From Chitinophagaceae bacterium (GTDB lineage Bacteria > Bacteroidota > Bacteroidia > Chitinophagales > Chitinophagaceae), in NCBI GenBank assembly GCA_947381435.1, contig CANCVE010000034.1, positions 1 through 38,446 on the forward strand: 38,446 nt of DNA, written 5' to 3'. The notes under the pieces were generated by a model, which did not search any database, was not told the DNA's origin, and saw only the letters and a list, made by a program, of their open reading frames with translations. Shown piece after piece: positions 9,417 to 15,743 of the stretch. The number at the start of each line of letters is the position of its first letter. Positions within the stretch are counted from its first letter, which is position 1. The translations under genes were made by a program, and so were the position numbers.

Positions 9417-10580
9417 TTAATCTACCAATATCGATTTCTTCTTCCTTGTCGGATCAAGGTTTTCCAACTTTTCAATTTCCATTAGTTCCTCCATTTTCTC
9501 TAAGAATCTATAATCTGAAAGAATACATACAATTGGTAGAAATTTAGGATAATCGTTGCTTTGTGCAATGGTTGCCCTCATGAGCGTTAGCATATCAATA
9601 TCAAGAACCTTAAACTCTTCGTAATACTTTAATATAGATTTTACTGGTGCAATACCCAAATACACCATAAAGTCAAGCGTATCCAATTTTGCATTATTCT
9701 CAAAGCAATTCAGCATTTGATTTTTCTGTAGAATCTCATCTATTGCAATTGTGCAGGGTAGCACATCTTCTTTTAGCCGTTTTACCTGACTGTTTATCTC
9801 ATCATTTTGCTTGCAATACAGAATCCAATCTTCTACTTTCCTTCTAAATTCTATAAAGCTTTCATTCAATTGCCCCCTTAGTGCTTTTAGTTCTAAAGAT
9901 GTTAATGAAGCAATTGACTGTACTTTAAAACAATCATAAATATTTACCCCTTTAAGCGGCATACCTTCTTTCTCTACTAAATCTTCTTTTTCAGAGGGTG
10001 TTAAGTAATTATTTCCAATTAAATCTGATGGGAAAACTAATATGGAATCATTGCTGTTTGATTGAAATAGTAACGCTAACAACTCAGTTACATTCTTTTC
10101 TGTATCCTTTTTCCTTCTTTCTTCACCTACACACAATCCAGAAACAGAAAACTCTAATACTTTATCTTCAAACCAAGAATACATAGCAGATATACCCAAC
10201 TTTTGATGAGACTCGGCCAACTCAATTGCCATACCGCTAAACCAATTAATGTATATTCCTGAGCTTCTTTTCAGACTAACAAATACCTGATTGGGTATGT
10301 GTTTTAGCTTTTGAACCTTTTTATCTAAAGCTATAAAATCTAGTAGTTGGGCAGTTTGCTTTTTGGCATCCTCATTTTCTCTATTTGATATTTGACTTAA
10401 TATAAACAGTAGTTTCTTTTTAAAGCTATACTTCTTTTGTTCCTTCTCAAACATAATATTTGCAGCGACCTGACCACCTGCAATCAAGCTATCTGCAAAT
10501 AAATAGCTGAGTTTTAGAAGCTGTATCTCACGATTCAGGTTTAACTTGCTTGTGTCGGTGTCAAAAATTATTGCCTTCAT
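9417..10580 (-). CDS. Uncharacterised protein, paralogue of the downstream neighbour
   Basis: A 387-residue protein of unknown function. It shares with its neighbour the central SLELKALRGQL plus FRRKVEDWI block, the C-terminal DYPKFLPIVCIL block and overall length. Elsewhere the two have diverged strongly, so the duplication is old or selection is loose. It has no signal peptide, nucleotide-binding loop or metal cluster that I can see, and it ends in a basic tail (DPTRKKKSILVD). It lies 57 bp downstream of pheA on the same strand with no terminator between them, so it is probably the second gene of the unit. Confidence 0.8.
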   Translation of the reverse strand: MKAIIFDTDTSKLNLNREIQLLKLSYLFADSLIAGGQVAANIMFEKEQKKYSFKKKLLFILSQISNRENEDAKKQTAQLLDFIALDKKVQKLKHIPNQVFVSLKRSSGIYINWFSGMAIELAESHQKLGISAMYSWFEDKVLEFSVSGLCVGEERRKKDTEKNVTELLALLFQSNSNDSILVFPSDLIGNNYLTPSEKEDLVEKEGMPLKGVNIYDCFKVQSIASLTSLELKALRGQLNESFIEFRRKVEDWILYCKQNDEINSQVKRLKEDVLPCTIAIDEILQKNQMLNCFENNAKLDTLDFMVYLGIAPVKSILKYYEEFKVLDIDMLTLMRATIAQSNDYPKFLPIVCILSDYRFLEKMEELMEIEKLENLDPTRKKKSILVD

Positions 10581-10637
10581 AATGTTAGTTTTATTGAACT
10601 ACAACTTAATTATATGATCGTAATTCATATATCAAAA

Positions 10638-11495
10638 CTAAACCTGCCCATTCCTATACACACCAAAAACCTTGGTCTGTTCTGTGCATTTATCAATTTC
10701 TTTTAGCACATTATTAAACTGTTTCAATGTTGTAAATTCAAGGTCGGCATGAAAACTATATTTAAAGTTAGTTCCAGCTATTGGCATGCTCTGCAGTTTA
10801 CTTAAGTTTATGTCCTCTTGTGCAATCAGGGTAAGTACTTTAGCGAGGCTTCCTTTTGTATGATCGGTAATAAAATTAATAGATGCTTTGTTGGCATCCA
10901 CTACTGGTTCTGCTTCCGCAATACGTTCTAAAATTAAAAACCTAGTGTAGTTGCTTTTCTGTGTATGAATATTTTCTGCTATTATCTCTAGTCCATACAT
11001 CTCTGCTGCTAGCTCACTTGCCACAGCTGCAATGTGTTTACTTTTTCGCTGAAAAACATGCTTAGCACTCAGTGCAGTATCCTCTGTTTCTACAAGTTTC
11101 CAATGTCTCTGTCCCAAATATTCCATACACTGCTGAATGGCCATGTGGTGAGAATGTACTTCGTTTACTTCTTCTAGTTTTACACCAGGATTTACCATTA
11201 AGTGTTGTGCTATGGGTAAATATATTTCTCCAGTTATTTTAAGTGTCTTGTTGTTTTGTAATAATGTATAATTGGGAAGTATGCTTCCTGCAATTGAATT
11301 TTCTATTGCCATTACGCCGCCGTTACTCAGTTTCTTTTCCTCTGCTATCTTTATTACATCCCTAAAAGTAGCACATGGAATTACAGTTACTTCATTACCA
11401 AAATATTTTTCAGCCGCCATTTGGTGAAAACTACCTTCATACCCTTGTATTGATACCAACTTCTTTTCCTTGTTTTTTACGTTTGTTTCGTTCAT
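10638..11495 (-). CDS. pheA: Prephenate dehydratase with C-terminal ACT domain
   Basis: This enzyme converts prephenate to phenylpyruvate, the committed step of phenylalanine synthesis. The 285-residue protein has the dehydratase domain first (VSIQGYEGSFHQMAAEKYFG, AIENSIAGSILPNY, and NYTRFLIL with the essential TRF), then an ACT domain (GSLAKVLTLIAQEDINLSKLQSMP). The usual Phe-binding ESRP signature reads LQSMP here, so allosteric feedback may differ. There is no chorismate mutase domain. I start at the ATG at 11495. A TTG extension to 11531 would begin inside the T tract of an intrinsic terminator, so it is unlikely. Transcription appears to be controlled by the upstream leader peptide attenuator. 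Confidence 0.94.
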   Translation of the reverse strand: MNETNVKNKEKKLVSIQGYEGSFHQMAAEKYFGNEVTVIPCATFRDVIKIAEEKKLSNGGVMAIENSIAGSILPNYTLLQNNKTLKITGEIYLPIAQHLMVNPGVKLEEVNEVHSHHMAIQQCMEYLGQRHWKLVETEDTALSAKHVFQRKSKHIAAVASELAAEMYGLEIIAENIHTQKSNYTRFLILERIAEAEPVVDANKASINFITDHTKGSLAKVLTLIAQEDINLSKLQSMPIAGTNFKYSFHADLEFTTLKQFNNVLKEIDKCTEQTKVFGVYRNGQV

Positions 11496-11521
11496 AACCG
11501 TTTTTGAAAAATTAGATTCAT
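11492..11521 (-). CDS. Nine-residue upstream ORF overlapping the pheA start (ATGA)
   Basis: An ATG at 11521 opens MNLIFQKRL and ends with a TGA that shares an ATGA overlap with the pheA start codon. It lies directly after the attenuator terminator, so only readthrough transcripts carry it. It could couple translation into pheA, or be chance in so short a stretch. Confidence 0.25.
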   Translation of the reverse strand: MNLIFQKRL

Positions 11522-11529
11522 TGATGGAC

Positions 11530-11560
11530 AAAAAAAATCCTAACCTATCAGGTCAGGATT
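11530..11560 (-). terminator. Intrinsic terminator of the pheA attenuator
   Basis: On the minus strand, positions 11560-11550 pair with 11546-11536 in an uninterrupted 11-bp stem (one G-U pair) with a 3-nt loop, directly followed by eight T residues (11537-11530). This is a textbook Rho-independent terminator. It lies upstream of pheA, not after a normal gene, which marks it as regulatory. The 5' arm also takes part in the competing antiterminator. Confidence 0.9.
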
Positions 11561-11669
11561 GTATATCGTTGATTATTTAACCAAATTATGCTCTTGCAAA
11601 TACAACCCTGCTACTTGTTTTAAAGTAGAAATAAAAGAAAAAATAAAATCGTGCAAAGGGTATTTGTAT
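11555..11669 (-). promoter_or_regulatory. Attenuator switch: segments 1, 2 and 3 upstream of pheA
   Basis: Three minus-strand segments compete. Segment 1 (11669-11657, ATACAAATACCCT) can pair with segment 2 (11609-11600, AGGGTTGTAT) apart from a 3-nt bulge. Segment 2 can also pair along all 10 positions with segment 3 (11564-11555, ATACAATCCT; one G-U), which overlaps the 5' arm of the terminator stem. Segment 1 lies just before the aromatic codons of the leader peptide. A ribosome stalled there would mask segment 1, free segment 2 and form the antiterminator. A ribosome reaching the leader stop would mask segment 2 and allow termination. The pairings are read from sequence; the dynamics are inferred from classical attenuators. 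Confidence 0.8.
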
Positions 11670-11675
11670 TCTCAT
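11586..11675 (-). CDS. pheL: Phe/Tyr-rich leader peptide of the pheA attenuator
   Basis: A 29-codon ORF, MRIQIPFARFYFFFYFYFK and then ten more residues to TAA. Codons 10-18 are nine consecutive aromatic codons (six Phe, three Tyr), with another Phe at codon 7. This is the hallmark of a leader peptide that senses charged tRNA, comparable in role to enterobacterial pheL but unrelated in sequence. Both Phe (TTT/TTC) and Tyr (TAT/TAC) codons are used. The start lies about 8 nt after a perfect promoter, so the mRNA is leaderless or nearly so. The Tyr content fits control of a step shared with tyrosine, perhaps the aminotransferase. Confidence 0.85.
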   Translation of the reverse strand: MRIQIPFARFYFFFYFYFKTSSRVVFARA

Positions 11676-11682
11676 CAGGCTT

Positions 11683-11713
11683 CAAATATAGTGATAGGCA
11701 ACTAGGTAACAAA
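11683..11713 (-). promoter_or_regulatory. Bacteroidota-type promoter of the pheL-pheA unit
   Basis: The minus strand has TTTG at 11713-11710, exactly 19 bases, then TATATTTG at 11690-11683. This matches the published Bacteroidota vegetative consensus (TTTG/TTG, about 19 nt, TAnnTTTG) at every fixed position. It is the best promoter in the window and places the start of transcription within a few bases of the leader ATG at 11675. Confidence 0.8.
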
Positions 11714-11818
11714 TTTTAATCTATTTTCAACATATTCAATTATACATTTCAAAATTGAAAACTGTAAATGTTAATAATCAAATTCAATTTTATTTCTACA
11801 CTCACATATAGTTTATGA

Positions 11819-11840
11819 TACCAATTTGGTAATAGATTTG
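11819..11840 (+). promoter_or_regulatory. Candidate promoter -7 box with adjoining 13-bp palindrome upstream of the usp gene
   Basis: TAGATTTG at 11833-11840 matches TAnnTTTG and lies 30 bp before the ATG at 11871. Directly upstream, 11819-11831 reads TACCAATTTGGTA, a perfect odd-length palindrome in the spacer where a repressor or activator could bind. No exact TTTG is found at -33. Confidence 0.4.
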
Positions 11841-11870
11841 TAATTATTAGTAAATAAAAAAAACGATTGT

Positions 11871-12290
11871 ATGTCATTGATTAAACACATCCTTTGCGCA
11901 GTAGATTATTCCAACACATCATCGTATGCCTTCGAATACGCATATGATACTGCTATTGTAAGAAATGCAAATCTTACAGTTATTCACGTTGCTAACACCC
12001 ACGAAGAAATGTCGGCAGTATCCTTCAAGCAAATTGAAGAAGAACTAGGTAATTGGGTAGAGGAAAGGAACCCTAATAAAATAGTCATTAAACAGGATAT
12101 CTTATTTGGAATTCCCTATGTAGAAATATTACAGTCCATAGAAGACTTAAAGCCAGATTTAGTAGTTTTAGGAAATAAAGGGCATAATATTCATGAACAT
12201 TTCTTCATTGGTCATGTGGCTGAAAAAGTATTAAACAAGACGGATTTGCCAGTTTTATTAATTAAAGCTCCAGTAGAGAAGAAGGCATAA
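11871..12290 (+). CDS. Universal stress protein, UspA family
   Basis: A 139-residue single-domain Usp of usual length. It starts with the typical strand (HILCAVDYSNTSSYAFEYA) and ends with the nucleotide-binding signature GNKG, nine residues, GHVAEKVL, then LPVLLIK. The GxxG-x9-G spacing suggests the ATP-binding subtype. Usp proteins are cytoplasmic dimers induced by starvation or stress; the exact role is unknown. It is monocistronic, with its own candidate promoter and a strong terminator downstream. Its promoter region is shared divergently with the pheL leader. Confidence 0.9.
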   Translation: MSLIKHILCAVDYSNTSSYAFEYAYDTAIVRNANLTVIHVANTHEEMSAVSFKQIEEELGNWVEERNPNKIVIKQDILFGIPYVEILQSIEDLKPDLVVLGNKGHNIHEHFFIGHVAEKVLNKTDLPVLLIKAPVEKKA

Positions 12291-12335
12291 AATCGAATTC
12301 ATTTATTGGATTGAATAAACAAATAATGATAAATA

Positions 12336-12374
12336 AAAGGAAGGTTTTGCAGCTAGCAAGTCCTTCCTTTTTTT
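12336..12374 (+). terminator. Intrinsic terminator after the usp gene
   Basis: AAAGGAAGG (12336-12344) pairs with CCTTCCTTT (12362-12370), an inner TTGC/GCAA stem adds four pairs, and a T-rich run (to 12373) follows. It ends transcription of the usp gene 45 bp after its stop codon. Confidence 0.8.
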
Positions 12375-12500
12375 ATTTAATGAAGAATTTTGATTAAGAT
12401 TTTCAATTTTTCCTCCTGTATAACCAATACTTTCTTCAACTTAATCATCTTTCATGTTAACTAACTACCCTTTCCTGCTCTAAAAAGCCCCTTTCTTCCT

Positions 12501-12773
12501 CAAAGAATACCCTTATTAAGGCAAACACGAGGGTTTGATCTCCAAACACTACGGAATGAGACGCAAAGACATCGGTTTGCTAATCAAACACTACGGTTTG
12601 GAGTCAAAAGACATCAGTTTTAAAGGCAAAGACATGTGTTTGTAGTCTAAAGACACGTCTTTGAGGAGCAAAGACTACTCTTTCACCTCCAAACCGTAGT
12701 CTTTGCGCCTCATTCCGTAGTGTTTGCGTAAAAGAGCGTATTCTTTGCCTTCCAAACCGATATGTTTCTCTCC
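12501..12773. repeat. Tandem array of thirteen degenerate 21-bp units (array 2)
   Basis: Thirteen units keep a strict 21-bp phase while varying in sequence. The theme is CAAA, eight bases, TTTG, five bases (for example CAAAGACATCGGTTTG), so most units are dyads of 4-6 bp. Units sometimes appear in opposite orientation: 12543-12570 is the reverse complement of 12699-12726 at 27 of 28 positions. The array lies in the 743-bp gap between the usp and CorC-type genes. That gap otherwise holds the usp terminator, about 125 bp in which I see nothing, and a doubtful small ORF. Confidence 0.92.
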
Positions 12774-12884
12774 ATTTCTATGTTGAAGGTTTTCTAATCT
12801 GTACTATTTACTTCTTTCAGCTTCAACTATTTTGATAAAATATGGTTACCTGAAATAAAATAAATGGCCTATTTGTGATATTAC

Positions 12885-13037
12885 TTGCAATCTGTGCAAT
12901 TATCATTATTATTGCATTTATTATGCAGCATCGCAAATAACAAATTTATATTTCGAAAGGAAAAGATTAAAAACAAAGCTAATAAATCTCCCTCTTACGA
13001 AATTGATGCTGCATGTCACTTAGATTCTTATAAATGA
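12885..13037 (+). CDS. Doubtful small ORF overlapping the start of the CorC-type gene
   Basis: From a TTG at 12885 an open frame of 50 residues has a hydrophobic start (SVQLSLLLHLLCSIA) and a basic, then polar tail (NKSPSYEIDAACHLDSYK). It ends in TGA overlapping the next start as ATGA. The preceding frame encodes a 21-residue hydrophobic stretch (GTG at 12875, stop at 12940) that looks like a membrane helix plus basic end, so the original gene may be a small membrane protein broken by a 1-nt frameshift. Only the ATGA overlap and composition support it. Confidence 0.25.
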   Translation: MQSVQLSLLLHLLCSIANNKFIFRKEKIKNKANKSPSYEIDAACHLDSYK

Positions 13038-14320
13038 TAGAGTTTCTGGTTATTCTCGGTCTTGTATTATTAAATGGTTTATTTGCCATGGCGGAGATAT
13101 CTTTGGTATCTGCCCGTAAAGCAAGATTAGAATCTCAAGCCATAAAAGGCGACAAAAAAGCAAAGCGTGCATTAGATCTTGCAAGTCATCCCGACAAGTT
13201 TATTGCTATCGTACAAATAGGCATTACCCTAATTAGTATTTTATTGGGTATTTATGCTGAAGAAGGAATTAAACATCATATAGCAGATTGGTTGCAACAA
13301 TTTCCAATTGTTAGGCCTCATATAGATACCATTTCGAAGGTGTTGATGTTGATTGTTATCACTTATATATCGCTCGTTTTGGGCGAATTAGTACCTAAAC
13401 GTATTGGACTAAGTAGTCCGGAAAACATTGCCAAGGCGGTTGCAAGTCCAATGCTTATTATTGCTACAATTACATTTCCATTTGTTTGGTTGCTTAATAT
13501 ATCTTCCAACTTTTTGGTACACATAATGGGTATCAAAAAGAATGATAATGCCGTAACTGAAGAAGAAATAAAGGCCATTATTAGTGAAGGAACAGAACAA
13601 GGTACTATTGAGGAAGCCGAGCAAGAAATCATAGAACGTGTGTTTCATTTGAGCGATAGGAATATTACAAGCTTAATGACCCACCGTAGCGATATTGTTT
13701 GGCTTGAAGCAAATAAAACAGTGGGGGAGGTGAAAGCAACTTTAAAAGAGGCAATGCACACGGTATACCCTGTTTGTGAAGGTAATATTGATAAAATAAA
13801 AGGTTTTGTTAGCATAAAGGAATTGTTTACTGCCGATACAGATGTGATGCTTGGTACCATTAGCAAACAGCCGATGTACGTGCCTGAAAACAATACGGCT
13901 TATCAAGTGCTAGAGAAGTTTAAAGGAACTAAGATTCACCAATGTTTTATTGTGAATGAATATGGAAGCATTGAAGGATTGATTACATTGAATGACATTC
14001 TTGAGGCAATAGTAGGCGATATTCCTCAACAAGATGAAGAAAGTTACGAAATTACTGAAAGACAAGATGGTAGTTATTTGATAGATGCACAAATTTCTTT
14101 TTACGATTTCTTGAAGCATATTGATAAAACTGAATGGCTTGAAGAAGGCGAACAAGAGTTTGATACATTGGCAGGTTTTATATTAGAAGAGTTAAAGGAG
14201 ATACCCAAAACTGGCGATACACTTCATTGGCGGGGTTTTGACTTCGAAATAGTAGATATGGATAATCATCGTATTGATAAGATATTGGTGAAACAGGTAT
14301 CGGATTTAAATTTTCAGTGA
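13034..14320 (+). CDS. CorC/HlyC-type (CNNM + CBS) membrane protein, probable divalent cation efflux
   Basis: A 428-residue protein with the UPF0053/CNNM architecture: a DUF21 membrane domain (residues 1 to about 180, with helices such as FLVILGLVLLNGLFAMAEI and the conserved GELVPKRIGL), a CBS pair (about 205-330, LMTHRSDIVWL and FIVNEYGSIEGLITLNDILEAIVGDI), and a C-terminal CorC_HlyC domain (TLAGFILEEL, GFDFEIVDMDNHRIDKILV). Relatives affect Mg/Co homeostasis; the old haemolysin label is misleading. It could be confused with GldE, but there are no gliding genes nearby. Its last codons (TTT CAG TGA) enter a 7-nt repeat. Confidence 0.9.
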   Translation: MIEFLVILGLVLLNGLFAMAEISLVSARKARLESQAIKGDKKAKRALDLASHPDKFIAIVQIGITLISILLGIYAEEGIKHHIADWLQQFPIVRPHIDTISKVLMLIVITYISLVLGELVPKRIGLSSPENIAKAVASPMLIIATITFPFVWLLNISSNFLVHIMGIKKNDNAVTEEEIKAIISEGTEQGTIEEAEQEIIERVFHLSDRNITSLMTHRSDIVWLEANKTVGEVKATLKEAMHTVYPVCEGNIDKIKGFVSIKELFTADTDVMLGTISKQPMYVPENNTAYQVLEKFKGTKIHQCFIVNEYGSIEGLITLNDILEAIVGDIPQQDEESYEITERQDGSYLIDAQISFYDFLKHIDKTEWLEEGEQEFDTLAGFILEELKEIPKTGDTLHWRGFDFEIVDMDNHRIDKILVKQVSDLNFQ

Positions 14321-14485
14321 ACAGTTAACAGTGAACGGTAATCTGTGAATGCTATTACTAATTTAAATAATATCTGATGCAATTTCTAATTTAGTATAAA
14401 CCCATACCAAATCAATCCTTAGCATATTATGTCTTTCAACTACTCACTATTTACTGTTCATTAATCACTGCTCAATGTTCACTTT
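14315..14485. repeat. Inverted 7-nt iterated words flanking a convergent junction
   Basis: From 14315 rightward the words are CAGTGAA, CAGTTAA, CAGTGAA, CGGTAAT, CTGTGAA. From about 14444 to 14484 a complementary series (TCACTAT, TTACTGT, TCATTAA, TCACTGC, TCAATGT, TCACTTT) keeps the same 7-nt phase. Both convergent genes, CorC-type and DUF6702, end in CAG TGA inside these words. About 90 bp without recognisable features separate the arms. Confidence 0.6.
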
Positions 14486-15001
14486 AAAACTTGTTTCGGG
14501 ATTATCAAGTTTGTAACTCTTTTCTTTTCCATTTGATTTTATATGAAAGATGATAGTTTGTTTTTCCTGATAATCATATAATAAATTACAATTTACTTCT
14601 ACCTTTTTAATTGTAGGGACTTCTTTTATTTCCAGATAAGTCCAAATACTTTCCAATTGCTGCTCAAAACCGATGTATTGCATGTTTACAGGTTTATCAT
14701 TCAGTTTTATGTGTAGTTTCTGTTGGATATAGTCATTCAATAATTTGTCTACAATAGCTTTATTGGTAGGCTTTACCATATCAATTCTAGTATTTCCATA
14801 TTTTTTTAGCGTATTTTCTAAGTCTTCAGTAAATATTCTAATACTCACTTCGGCGGTTTTTTCTTTGGCATTATGTTTTATATCTACCATAGAAACATAA
14901 AAGGGGTGCAAAGATTTTTCATAAATTGTATTTGTACTATTGGAGGGATATAACCAAAGCAAACAAGGCACTATTAACCACCTAAACATTATATTTACCA
15001 T
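14465..15001 (-). CDS. DUF6702 family protein, probably exported
   Basis: A 178-residue protein with a hydrophobic N terminus (MFRWLIVPCLLWLYPS) and the family opening HPFYVSMVDIKHN, then EVSIRIFTEDLENTLKK. DUF6702 is a small Bacteroidota family without known function. It is often found beside HupE/UreJ-like membrane proteins, as here, which hints at a shared metal- or envelope-related role. The second Met (14989) gives a cleaner signal peptide and may be the real start. Divergent from the HupE gene with 69 bp between. Confidence 0.82.
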   Translation of the reverse strand: MVNIMFRWLIVPCLLWLYPSNSTNTIYEKSLHPFYVSMVDIKHNAKEKTAEVSIRIFTEDLENTLKKYGNTRIDMVKPTNKAIVDKLLNDYIQQKLHIKLNDKPVNMQYIGFEQQLESIWTYLEIKEVPTIKKVEVNCNLLYDYQEKQTIIFHIKSNGKEKSYKLDNPETSFKVNIEQ

Positions 15002-15070
15002 TCGTTGTAAATTAGTGTAATTATTACAAATGTGCTGAATATTTTTAAGGTTATTGAATAATTTGGTTGA

Positions 15071-15652
15071 ATGAATGATTTTGTACTCTACTTTTCTCTA
15101 GGAAGGCAACATATTGCCGATTGGCAAGGGATAGATCATATCCTTTTTATTGTGGCACTTTGTCTTAGGTATCAATGGACAGACTGGAAAAAACTATTAG
15201 TTTTAGTTACCGCTTTTACCATTGGGCATTCCATTACACTTGCAATGAGTGTATTAAATATGGTACATTATTCCACAAAATGGATTGAATTTCTAATCCC
15301 GATTACAATAGTTAGCACCGCTATTAGCAATCTTTTTGTAAAGAGTTTTGTTTTCAAGAACAAGTTTCCGTCAATATACTTTTTAGCCTTATTCTTCGGT
15401 TTAATACATGGTCTTGGTTTTAGCAACTATCTTAAAAGTCTATTGGGAATGGACAGTAATATAACAACACAATTACTTGCCTTTAACATAGGTTTAGAAG
15501 TAGGACAATTATTGATAGTTAGTTGTGTATTACTCATTTCTTTCATTATTGTAACATTATTAAAAGTAAAAAGAAGAGAATACCTTTTATATTGCACCGG
15601 TGGTGTATTTGCATTAGCCATGCAAATGATAATACAGCGTTGGCCTTTTTAG
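15071..15652 (+). CDS. HupE/UreJ-like membrane protein
   Basis: A 193-residue integral membrane protein. The family signature GIDHILFIVAL near the start, then TAFTIGHSITLA, FFGLIHGLGFSNYL and FNIGLEVGQL, contain the conserved His residues (DH, GHS, IHG) thought to bind nickel or other metal in HupE/UreJ relatives. There are about six hydrophobic segments. Substrate is not proven: no urease or hydrogenase gene is nearby, and in Bacteroidota this family usually accompanies DUF6702. The stop TAG starts a short 7-nt iteration (TAGGTAT, TTAGTGT, TAGGTAT). Confidence 0.88.
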   Translation: MNDFVLYFSLGRQHIADWQGIDHILFIVALCLRYQWTDWKKLLVLVTAFTIGHSITLAMSVLNMVHYSTKWIEFLIPITIVSTAISNLFVKSFVFKNKFPSIYFLALFFGLIHGLGFSNYLKSLLGMDSNITTQLLAFNIGLEVGQLLIVSCVLLISFIIVTLLKVKRREYLLYCTGGVFALAMQMIIQRWPF

Positions 15653-15743
15653 GTATTTAGTGTTAGGTATTAAGTCAATTGTGGCTCTAAATAATTTTTA
15701 TATCATATCTCATAACTATTATTCACAACTCAAATTAACATAC

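Noticed and set aside
11496-11531. TTG start of pheA at 11531
   Set aside because: The codon is in the T tract of the attenuator terminator; the ATG at 11495 directly precedes the conserved domain.
12501-12773. CRISPR array
   Set aside because: The units are contiguous with no unique spacers, and no cas genes are present. The same applies to the other two arrays.
14953-15070. Consensus promoter in the DUF6702-HupE divergent gap
   Set aside because: TAATTTG near 15057 is one base short of the -7 consensus spacing and no -33 partner fits.
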